DNA of 64,000 nucleotides, from contig NZ_MSDF01000013.1 of NCBI RefSeq assembly GCF_002022275.1, positions 62,001-126,000 on the forward strand, read 5' to 3'. Source of the stretch: Pseudomonas fluorescens (GTDB lineage Bacteria > Pseudomonadota > Gammaproteobacteria > Pseudomonadales > Pseudomonadaceae). The position numbers were made by a program, and so were the translations under genes. Positions 57,149 through 64,000 of the stretch are shown here, piece after piece. Under the pieces are notes generated by a model, which made no database searches, had not been told where the DNA came from, and saw only the letters and a list, made by a program, of their open reading frames with translations. The first letter of the stretch is position 1. Each line of letters starts with the position of its first letter.

Positions 57149-60100
57149 TTGTCCAAAGTCACGCCGCCAACTCCCCTGCGCGCCGCTCATCTAGCGCCGG
57201 GAGCGCCCCTGCACGGCACCCTTAAGGGCGCATTGGCGACGCTTGTCCTGATGCTGCTCGCCTTATTGTTCTGGCAACTGCTCGACCAACTGCAGCAAAA
57301 CCAGAAGAACCAGCAGCAATACACCATCAATTACAGCGCCGACCTGGCTGAGCAAATCAGCTTGAACATGGCCCTGAGCGCAAAAATTGCGCTGAACCTG
57401 TTACCGATGGTCCAGCCGCCACGCGACGACGAACAGCAACAGGCCCTGATGCGCACCTTGCAGCGTTCGCTGCCTGAGTTGCGCAGCGTCGCCCTGCTCG
57501 CCCCCAGCGGCGCACTGATCAATGACAGCGCCAAAGACAGCAACGACGCCGCTTGGCTTGCAGAACTGGTGCAGCGCAGCCACTCGCAACCTTATTACCT
57601 GAGCAACGACAACGACGGCACCATTATTTACCTGTTGCTGCACCAACCCAGCGGCGGCTCAAGAATGTACTGGGCGCTGCGCCTGGCGCCCAACTACCTG
57701 GCCAACCTCACCCGTCAGGATGGCCAGGGTTCGCGCCCGATGTGGGCCATCGAAAATCGCCTGAACCACCGCGTGGTCAGCCGTGACAGCGGCATGCCGG
57801 CGCAATGGGCGACGGCATTGACCCCGGACGAACTGAATAAAAGCGTGCTGGTCACGCCCTTGAGTAAAAGCGACTGGCAACTGCGCGGTTTGTTTGACCG
57901 CAGCGCGGTGCTGGAGCAATTGCTGCCCGCGTTTATTGGCAAATGCCTGCTGGGCCTGGCCTTTTCCCTGATCCCGGTGATCGTGCTGCTGAACATGCGC
58001 CGCCGTCAGCGTCAGGTGAACGAAGGCCGGCGACGCTATCAGGATATTTTTGAAGGCACCGGCGTGGCCCTGTGCGTGCTCGACCTGTCGGGGCTGAAGG
58101 CGTTCTTCGCCAAGACAAAAATGCAGACCCGCGAACAACTGCATGAGTGGTTACACGCCAGCGCCGAGGAGCGGCGACACCTGCTCAAGGAATTGCGCGT
58201 CACGGAGGTCAACCAGGTGGCGGTGCGCCTGCTGAATGTCAGTTCATGTGATGAGGCGTGGGAACGCCTGATCGATGATTGCCCGCGCAACGCGACCGCC
58301 ATCGGCTACCAGGTGCTGGAAGCGGTGCTGACCCAGCAGAAACAACTGGAGCTGGAAATCCAGCTCAACGACGTGGCGGGCAACGACCAATACCTGTGGC
58401 TGGTGATGCGCTTGCCGGAGCAGCAGGACGACTTCAAGGCGGTGATTCTGAGCATCAGCGACATCACCAGCCGCAAGCTGATCGAGCTGTCGCTGGTGGA
58501 GCGCGAGAGTTTCTGGTCGGACGTGGTGCGCACAGTGCCCGACCACCTGTATGTGCAGGACGTGATCAGCCAGCGGATGATTTTCAGCAACCACCATTTG
58601 GGCCACACCCTGGGCTACAACAAGGCCGAACTGCAGCAAATGGGCGAGTACTTCTGGGAAATCCTGCTGCACCCCGAAGACGCCGAGTATTACCACGACC
58701 TGCGCCAGCGGCAGCGCGAGGTCGGCTATTCAGCCCAGTTGCAGTGCCAGTTGCGTTTTCGCCATCGCAATAACCAATGGCGGCGCTTCGATATCCGCGA
58801 ACAAGCGCTGGCCCGCGACAAGACGGCGGTGATCACGCGGATCATCGGCGTGGCCAAGGACATTACCGACCAGATCGAAGCCAGCGAATCCTTGCGCGAC
58901 AGCGAGCAGCGCTACCGCATGCTGGCTGAAAGCATCAGCGACGTGATCTGCTCCACCGACAGCCAACTGGCCCTCAACTACATCAGCCCTTCGGTGAATG
59001 CCGTGCTGGGTTATGACGTGGACTGGGTGTTCAAGAACGGCTGGCAGTCGATCATTGCCAACCCGCAACAACTGACCGGCATTTACAGCCTGGTGGAACA
59101 AGTCAGCCGCGCGCTGGGCGACCCGGCGGCACTGAACAGGCTGCGCGACGACGTGCAGACCCAACTCTTTTTGTTCGACTGCCTGCGTGCCGATGGCCGT
59201 AAGGTGCCGATCGAGCTGCGCCTGGTGCTGGTGTGGGATGAGCACGGCGCGTTCGAGGGCATCCTTGGCGTGGGCCGCGATATCAGCCAGCAACGCCGCG
59301 CCGAGAAAGACCTGCGCATGGCCGCCACGGTGTTCGAGCATTCCACGTCGGCGATCCTGATCACCGACCCCGCCGGTTACATCGTGCAGGCCAACGAGGC
59401 GTTCAGCCGGGTCAGCGGCTATGCCGTGGCGGACGTCCTCGACCAGTTGCCCAACATGCTCACAGTGGATGAGCAGCAAGAAGCCCATCTGCGTTATGTG
59501 CTCAAGCAATTGCACCAGCACAGCACCTGGGAAGGCGAAGTGTGGCTCAAGCGCCGCAATGGCGAGCACTACCCGGCCTGGGTCGGCATTACCGCCGTGT
59601 TCGACGACGAAGGTGACCTGGCCAGCTACGTGTGCTTTTTCAGTGATATCAGCGAGCGCAAGGCCAGCGAGCAGCGCATCCACCGCCTGGCGTACTACGA
59701 CGCCCTGACCCACCTGCCCAACCGCACGCTGTTCCAGGACCGCCTGCACACCGCTTTGCAGTCGGCCGAGCGGCAGAAGTCGTGGGTGGTGCTGATGTTC
59801 CTCGACCTCGACCGCTTCAAGCCGATCAACGATTCCCTGGGCCACGCCGCCGGCGACCGTATGCTCAAGGAAATGGCCACGCGCCTGCTCGGCTGCGTCG
59901 CCGAAGATGACACCGTGGCGCGCATGGGCGGCGACGAATTCACGTTGCTGCTGCAACCGCGTGTGAGCCGTGAAATGGCGCTGAACCGCGCCATTCACGT
60001 GGCCGAGCAGATTCTGGCCAGCCTGGTAAAGCCGTTTGTGCTGGAAGGCCGTGAGTTCTTTGTGACGGCCAGTATCGGGATCGCCTTGAGCCCGCAGGAC

Positions 60101-61000
60101 GGTAACGAACTGAGCCAGTTGATGAAGAACGCCGACACGGCGATGTACCACGCCAAGGAGCGCGGCAAGAACAACTTCCAGTTCTACCAGGCCGACATGA
60201 ACGCCAGCGCCCTGGAGCGTCTGGAGCTGGAAAGCGACCTGCGCCACGCGCTGGATCAGAACGAATTCGTGCTGTACTACCAGCCGCAGTTCAGCGGCGA
60301 CGGTAAACGTTTGACCGGCGCCGAAGCCTTGCTGCGCTGGCGCCACCCACGCCGCGGCCTGGTGCCACCGGGGGATTTCATTCCGGTGCTGGAAGAGTTG
60401 GGGCTGGTGGTGGATGTGGGCGATTGGGTGCTCGCCGAGGCCTGTCGTCAGCTCAAGACCTGGCACCAGAACAAAGTGCGTGTGCCGAAAGTCTCGGTGA
60501 ACATTTCGGCGCGGCAGTTCTCCGACGGGCAATTGGGCGAGCGCATCGCCACCATCCTCAAGGACACCGGCCTGCCGCCGGCGTGCCTGGAGCTGGAGTT
60601 GACCGAAAGTATCCTGATGCGCGAAGTCAACGAAGCCATGCAGATCCTCGACAGCCTGAAAAACCTGGGCCTGAGCATTGCGGTAGATGATTTCGGGACG
60701 GGTTACTCGTCGCTGAACTACCTCAAGCAGTTCCCGATCGATGTGTTGAAAATCGACCGAACCTTCGTTGATGGCCTGCCGTCCGGCGAACAGGACGCGC
60801 AGATCGCCCGGGCCATTATCGCCATGGCCCACAGCCTCAACCTGGCGGTGATCGCCGAGGGCGTGGAAACCCATGAGCAGCTGGATTTCCTGCGTGAGCA
60901 CGGGTGCGACGAGGTGCAGGGGTATCTGTTTGGGCGGCCGATGCCGGCGAACCGGTTTGAGGCGCAGTTCAGTAATGATGCGCTGTTCATGTTCGACTGA
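57149..61000 (+). CDS. morA: Membrane-bound GGDEF-EAL sensor protein MorA
   Basis: The 1283-aa protein with a TTG start at 57149 has one membrane helix at 30-48, a periplasmic sensor region to about 265, and a second helix near 268-288. Several PAS domains follow (about 300-860), then GGDEF (MGGDEF, G927-F931) and EAL (E1059 in [18 protein letters not shown]). Both active motifs look intact, so it may make and break c-di-GMP. MorA controls motility, biofilm and flagellar timing in pseudomonads. Placement directly before glyA matches PA4601-PA4602. The rare TTG start is supported by a CAGGA site. Confidence 0.92.
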   Translation: MSKVTPPTPLRAAHLAPGAPLHGTLKGALATLVLMLLALLFWQLLDQLQQNQKNQQQYTINYSADLAEQISLNMALSAKIALNLLPMVQPPRDDEQQQALMRTLQRSLPELRSVALLAPSGALINDSAKDSNDAAWLAELVQRSHSQPYYLSNDNDGTIIYLLLHQPSGGSRMYWALRLAPNYLANLTRQDGQGSRPMWAIENRLNHRVVSRDSGMPAQWATALTPDELNKSVLVTPLSKSDWQLRGLFDRSAVLEQLLPAFIGKCLLGLAFSLIPVIVLLNMRRRQRQVNEGRRRYQDIFEGTGVALCVLDLSGLKAFFAKTKMQTREQLHEWLHASAEERRHLLKELRVTEVNQVAVRLLNVSSCDEAWERLIDDCPRNATAIGYQVLEAVLTQQKQLELEIQLNDVAGNDQYLWLVMRLPEQQDDFKAVILSISDITSRKLIELSLVERESFWSDVVRTVPDHLYVQDVISQRMIFSNHHLGHTLGYNKAELQQMGEYFWEILLHPEDAEYYHDLRQRQREVGYSAQLQCQLRFRHRNNQWRRFDIREQALARDKTAVITRIIGVAKDITDQIEASESLRDSEQRYRMLAESISDVICSTDSQLALNYISPSVNAVLGYDVDWVFKNGWQSIIANPQQLTGIYSLVEQVSRALGDPAALNRLRDDVQTQLFLFDCLRADGRKVPIELRLVLVWDEHGAFEGILGVGRDISQQRRAEKDLRMAATVFEHSTSAILITDPAGYIVQANEAFSRVSGYAVADVLDQLPNMLTVDEQQEAHLRYVLKQLHQHSTWEGEVWLKRRNGEHYPAWVGITAVFDDEGDLASYVCFFSDISERKASEQRIHRLAYYDALTHLPNRTLFQDRLHTALQSAERQKSWVVLMFLDLDRFKPINDSLGHAAGDRMLKEMATRLLGCVAEDDTVARMGGDEFTLLLQPRVSREMALNRAIHVAEQILASLVKPFVLEGREFFVTASIGIALSPQDGNELSQLMKNADTAMYHAKERGKNNFQFYQADMNASALERLELESDLRHALDQNEFVLYYQPQFSGDGKRLTGAEALLRWRHPRRGLVPPGDFIPVLEELGLVVDVGDWVLAEACRQLKTWHQNKVRVPKVSVNISARQFSDGQLGERIATILKDTGLPPACLELELTESILMREVNEAMQILDSLKNLGLSIAVDDFGTGYSSLNYLKQFPIDVLKIDRTFVDGLPSGEQDAQIARAIIAMAHSLNLAVIAEGVETHEQLDFLREHGCDEVQGYLFGRPMPANRFEAQFSNDALFMFD

Positions 61001-61024
61001 GATGTTGCAGTGGGGCTGATGGCC

Positions 61025-61100
61025 TCATCGCAGGCAAGCCAGCTCCCACATTTTGAATGTGTGAATCCGATCAAAGTGTGGGAGCTGGCTTGCCTGCGAT
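61025..61100. repeat. REPIN
   Basis: ATCGCAGGCAAGCCAGCTCCCACA is opposed to TGTGGGAGCTGGCTTGCCTGCGAT with about 28 bp between. It lies in the morA-glyA gap. Confidence 0.88.
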
Positions 61101-61232
61101 GGGGCCAGTCAAGGCGCCGCTCATCCCTAAGTGAATCCCTCTTGTCCGCGACATGATGTCCTTTCATATGCCATCTAAAACCCATTGGGTTAGAATGCCC
61201 TCCTTTTCTGCCCCCGATCCTTGAGGACCGCC

Positions 61233-62486
61233 ATGTTCAGCCGTGATTTGACTATTGCCAAGTACGACGCCGATCTCTTCGCTGCCATGCAGCAAGAAGC
61301 CGTGCGCCAGGAAGAGCACATTGAACTGATCGCTTCGGAAAACTACACCAGCCCCGCCGTCATGGAGGCTCAAGGTTCGGTTCTGACCAACAAGTACGCC
61401 GAAGGCTACCCAGGCAAGCGCTACTACGGTGGTTGCGAGTACGTCGACGTGGTTGAGCAACTGGCCATCGACCGTGCAAAAGAACTGTTCGGCGCCGATT
61501 ACGCCAACGTCCAGCCGCACGCCGGTTCCCAAGCCAACAGCGCGGTGTACCTGGCCCTGCTGCAAGGCGGCGACACCATCCTGGGCATGAGCCTGGCCCA
61601 CGGCGGTCACCTGACCCACGGCGCCAGCGTTTCTTCCTCCGGCAAGCTGTACAACGCCGTTCAGTACGGTATCGACGCCAACGGCCTGATCGACTACGAC
61701 GAAGTCGAGCGTCTGGCGGTTGAGCACAAGCCGAAAATGATCGTGGCCGGTTTCTCTGCCTACTCGCAGATCCTCGATTTCCCACGCTTCCGCGAAATCG
61801 CTGACAAGGTCGGCGCCTACCTGTTCGTCGACATGGCTCACGTAGCCGGTCTGGTCGCTGCGGGCGTCTACCCGAACCCGGTGCCTTTCGCTGACGTGGT
61901 CACCACCACTACGCACAAAACCCTGCGCGGCCCACGTGGCGGCCTGATCCTGGCGCGCGCCAATGCCGAGATCGAGAAGAAGCTGAACTCCGCCGTATTC
62001 CCGGGCGCCCAGGGTGGCCCGCTGGAGCACGTGATCGCCGCTAAAGCGATCTGTTTCAAGGAAGCGCTGCAGCCTGAGTTCAAGACTTACCAGCAACAAG
62101 TGGTGAAGAACGCCAAGGCCATGGCCGAGGTGTTTATCGCACGCGGTTTTGACGTAGTGTCTGGCGGTACCGAGAACCACCTGTTCCTGCTGTCGCTGAT
62201 CAAGCAGGACATTTCCGGTAAAGATGCTGACGCCGCACTGGGCAAAGCCTTCATCACCGTGAACAAGAACTCCGTGCCGAACGACCCACGTTCGCCGTTC
62301 GTCACCTCCGGCCTGCGCTTCGGCACTCCGGCTGTGACCACTCGCGGTTTCAAGGAAGCAGAGTGCAAGGAACTGGCCGGCTGGATCTGCGACATCTTGG
62401 CTGACCTGTCCAACGAAGCCGTGATCGACGCGGTGCGTGAGAAGGTCAAGGCCATCTGCAAAAAACTGCCGGTATACGGCGCTTGA
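61233..62486 (+). CDS. glyA: Serine hydroxymethyltransferase
   Basis: The 417-aa PLP enzyme begins [16 protein letters not shown] and has [20 protein letters not shown], the HGGHLTHG block and [16 protein letters not shown] with the PLP Lys about residue 229. It interconverts serine and glycine and feeds one-carbon units to folate. It is one of several glyA copies usual in Pseudomonas; this one is next to morA. The start at 61233 follows TTGAGGACCGCC. A strong terminator is at 62509. Confidence 0.97.
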   Translation: MFSRDLTIAKYDADLFAAMQQEAVRQEEHIELIASENYTSPAVMEAQGSVLTNKYAEGYPGKRYYGGCEYVDVVEQLAIDRAKELFGADYANVQPHAGSQANSAVYLALLQGGDTILGMSLAHGGHLTHGASVSSSGKLYNAVQYGIDANGLIDYDEVERLAVEHKPKMIVAGFSAYSQILDFPRFREIADKVGAYLFVDMAHVAGLVAAGVYPNPVPFADVVTTTTHKTLRGPRGGLILARANAEIEKKLNSAVFPGAQGGPLEHVIAAKAICFKEALQPEFKTYQQQVVKNAKAMAEVFIARGFDVVSGGTENHLFLLSLIKQDISGKDADAALGKAFITVNKNSVPNDPRSPFVTSGLRFGTPAVTTRGFKEAECKELAGWICDILADLSNEAVIDAVREKVKAICKKLPVYGA

Positions 62487-62508
62487 TTGCAGTTGCTTGA
62501 ATAAAGAG

Positions 62509-62533
62509 CCCGGCTGAAAAGCCGGGTTTTTTT
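62509..62533 (+). terminator. Terminator of glyA
   Basis: The stem CCCGGCT-GAAA-AGCCGGG is followed by seven T residues. Confidence 0.95.
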
Positions 62534-62557
62534 ATGGCCAATTGAAACACGGTCCAA

Positions 62558-62646
62558 TGTGGGAGCTGGCTTGCCTGCGATAGCGGCTTGTCAGTTGATA
62601 CAGCTGTGGCTGATACACCGCTATCGCAGGCAAGCCAGCTCCCACA
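62558..62646. repeat. REPIN
   Basis: TGTGGGAGCTGGCTTGCCTGCGATAGCGG is opposed to CCGCTATCGCAGGCAAGCCAGCTCCCACA, with near-matching inner arms. It lies between convergent glyA and the CobW-like gene. Confidence 0.9.
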
Positions 62647-62664
62647 GTTTGAATGCATTGCAAG

Positions 62665-63624
62665 TCAGGGTTGGTAGACCCGGGCAAAGCCTTCGCGAAT
62701 CTTGTCTTCCGGCAACTCATCGGCAATAAACACAATCACACTCTCCCGCGCCTCGCCCTCGGCCCACTCGGTATCCCAATCGAACCCGTAGAGCTTGAGC
62801 ACGCCCTGGAACACCATGCGCCGGTCTTCCCCGGCGATGTTCAGCACGCCTTTGTAGCGCAGCAATTGCTTGCCGTGATCCTCCAGCAGTTCGTTCATGA
62901 ACTCACTGAGGCGGTCGATATCCAGCGGCTGGTCGGTGCGCAGCACCAGGCTGGAAATACGGTCTATGGACGGCGCAGCGCTGACCGGGCGCAAACTCAT
63001 GCCGGCATTCAAGTTGAAGCCGCGTACGTCGAGCAGTTCGGCCAGGTCGATAGCGCCGTGGTCGACCACACGAATCGGCGCGCGGCGGTTGATGCGCGTC
63101 AGGCGCTGGCTGAGCGCGTCGAAGGTGGCTTCGTCCACCAGGTCGCGCTTGCTCACCAGCAAGCGGTCGGCAAAGCCGATCTGGGCCTGGGCGATGGTCT
63201 GAGTCAGATGCTGCTCAGCGTGGGCGGCGTCCACCAGCGTGATGATGCCGTCGAGGATGTAGCGCTCGCGCAGTTCTTCGTCGATGAAAAAGGTCTGGGC
63301 GACCGGCGCCGGGTCGGCCAGGCCGGTGCACTCGATCACCAGACGGTCGAAGGCGATCTCGCCGCTGTCCAGGCGTTCGAGCAGCAGGTAGAGGGCTTTG
63401 GTCAGGTCGGTGTGGATGGTGCAGCACACGCAGCCGTTGGACAGGGTCATGACCTGCACCGGCTCGGCGCCCAACAGCTGGGTGTCGATACCGGCGTCAC
63501 TGAATTCGTTTTCGATCACGGCGATTTTCAAGCCGTGCTCGGCCTTGAGCAGATGGCGCAGCAAGGTGGTTTTGCCCGCGCCGAGGAAGCCGCTGAGGAT
63601 GGTGACGGGGATGGGAGAGGACAA
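62665..63624 (-). CDS. CobW/YjiA-family GTPase (metal chaperone)
   Basis: The 319-aa protein has a G1 P-loop GFLGAGKTTLLRHLL near the N-terminus, the metal-binding GCVCCT motif (SNGCVCCTIHTDL), ECTGLADPAPV, SKRDLVDE (NKxD-like G4) and a C-terminal CobW domain. It is probably a G3E GTPase supplying zinc or another metal to client proteins. A TTG start at 63624 is chosen because CAGGAG lies about 7 nt upstream and the P-loop then begins at the usual distance; the longer frame to 63672 is unlikely. It is downstream of the ybdD-like gene on the same strand. Confidence 0.9.
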   Translation of the reverse strand: MSSPIPVTILSGFLGAGKTTLLRHLLKAEHGLKIAVIENEFSDAGIDTQLLGAEPVQVMTLSNGCVCCTIHTDLTKALYLLLERLDSGEIAFDRLVIECTGLADPAPVAQTFFIDEELRERYILDGIITLVDAAHAEQHLTQTIAQAQIGFADRLLVSKRDLVDEATFDALSQRLTRINRRAPIRVVDHGAIDLAELLDVRGFNLNAGMSLRPVSAAPSIDRISSLVLRTDQPLDIDRLSEFMNELLEDHGKQLLRYKGVLNIAGEDRRMVFQGVLKLYGFDWDTEWAEGEARESVIVFIADELPEDKIREGFARVYQP

Positions 63625-63662
63625 AAATATTCTCCTGATTACTGAAGGAACACAAAACAAAT

Positions 63663-63783
63663 GTGGGAGCAAACCTCTGTGGGAGCCGGGCTTGCCCGCG
63701 ATAGCATCACCTCGGTGTAACAGTTACACCGAGGTGATGCTATCGCAGGCAAGCCAGCTCCCACAGAGGCCAGCTCCCACATG
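63663..63783. repeat. Long, nearly perfect REPIN palindrome
   Basis: Arms 63698-63721 and 63723-63746 are exact inverse copies (24 bp) around a single A. The pairing continues outward through GGCTTGCC/GGCAAGCC. Extra partial copies of GTGGGAGC lie at both outer ends (63663; 63771-63781), so this is a nested element. Confidence 0.9.
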
Positions 63784-63810
63784 GGATCACCGCCAGCCCG
63801 AGCTACAGGG

Positions 63811-64000
63811 CTAGCAGCATTTAGGCCCACCCTTGCCACCGTAACGGGCTTCCTGGCGTTCCCGGAAGAACGCTTTGTAGTCCATCATCGGTTTGTCCGG
63901 GTGTTTGGTTTGCATATGCTCGACGTACGTATCGTAGTCGGGCATGCCGACCATCAGGCGCGCGGCCTGACCGAGGTATTTACCGAGGCGACTGATGTCA
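63811..64000 (-). CDS. YbdD/YjiX-family small protein (5' end outside the window)
   Basis: The visible C-terminal 63 residues read [20 protein letters not shown] then [16 protein letters not shown], and end GGKGGPKCC. This is the conserved DUF466 (YbdD/YjiX) protein of about 65 aa, so only a few N-terminal residues are missing. It is usually encoded after a CstA-type pyruvate/peptide transporter, which should lie just right of the window. Terminal Cys-Cys suggests metal or redox sensitivity. Confidence 0.93.
   Translation of the reverse strand, partial: DISRLGKYLGQAARLMVGMPDYDTYVEHMQTKHPDKPMMDYKAFFRERQEARYGGKGGPKCC

Noticed and set aside
58730..60901. 723-aa open frame opposite morA
   Set aside because: Antisense shadow of a long GC-rich gene, with no recognisable domain.

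Overview
The window is a chromosomal segment of a fluorescent Pseudomonas (P. fluorescens group). This follows from the gene order (dnaJ-dnaK-grpE-recN-fur-bamE-rnfH-ratA-smpB-ssrA; a PA4574/PA4575/PA4576-like block; ettA; morA-glyA), from many REP/REPIN palindromes of the GTGGGAGCNGGCTTGC type, and from protein matches recognised by eye. No database search was possible.

Layout. (1) 1-11680 is core: the heat-shock operon with a visible sigma-32 promoter, recN with a LexA-type box, fur/bamE, rnfH-ratA, smpB, a decayed lactate-utilisation locus that keeps an intact dld, a small exported protein, and the tmRNA gene ssrA. (2) 11681-28333 is a genomic island inserted at the 3' end of ssrA. It has a P4-type integrase, a second integrase-like pair, a DUF3987/YfjI protein and small unknown genes. 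It also carries a 75-nt structured RNA that looks like a phage C4/P4-CI antisense RNA, and a restriction-modification-type defence module: Dcm-like C5 methylase, Vsr, GHKL (MORC-like) ATPase, HNH nuclease, SNF2 helicase, a stand-alone EcoRII-N specificity domain and a possible second B3-like protein. (3) 28334-41650 holds a DUF6124 gene and a complete biosynthetic cluster whose order matches the gvg cluster for the vinylglycine germination-arrest factor 4-formylaminooxyvinylglycine, including its two tiny ORFs. The segment is bracketed by ~100-bp imperfect direct repeats. (4) 41651-64000 is core again: exported and lipoproteins, an ArnT-like glycosyltransferase, UPF0114, a Lon-like protease, DUF3015 and DUF4105 proteins, a chorismate-mutase-like protein, DUF3077, a GreA/B-like factor, ettA, morA, glyA, a CobW-like GTPase and a YbdD-like protein.

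The most interesting signal is one RNA family present three times (18014-18088 minus, 28582-28656 plus, 53734-53808 minus). Each copy is exactly 75 nt, with the same closing stem, the same UUCG hairpin (covarying stem) and a 12-nt loop between two CCGG halves. The loop sequence differs in every copy, yet in each it is complementary to the ribosome-binding region just upstream of that copy's own downstream gene. Complements upstream of the RNA are also present, as in the P4 immunity system (seqA-CI-seqC). Two of the three copies sit in front of chromosomal DUF3077/DUF6124 genes rather than in a phage or island, which suggests domesticated antisense control.
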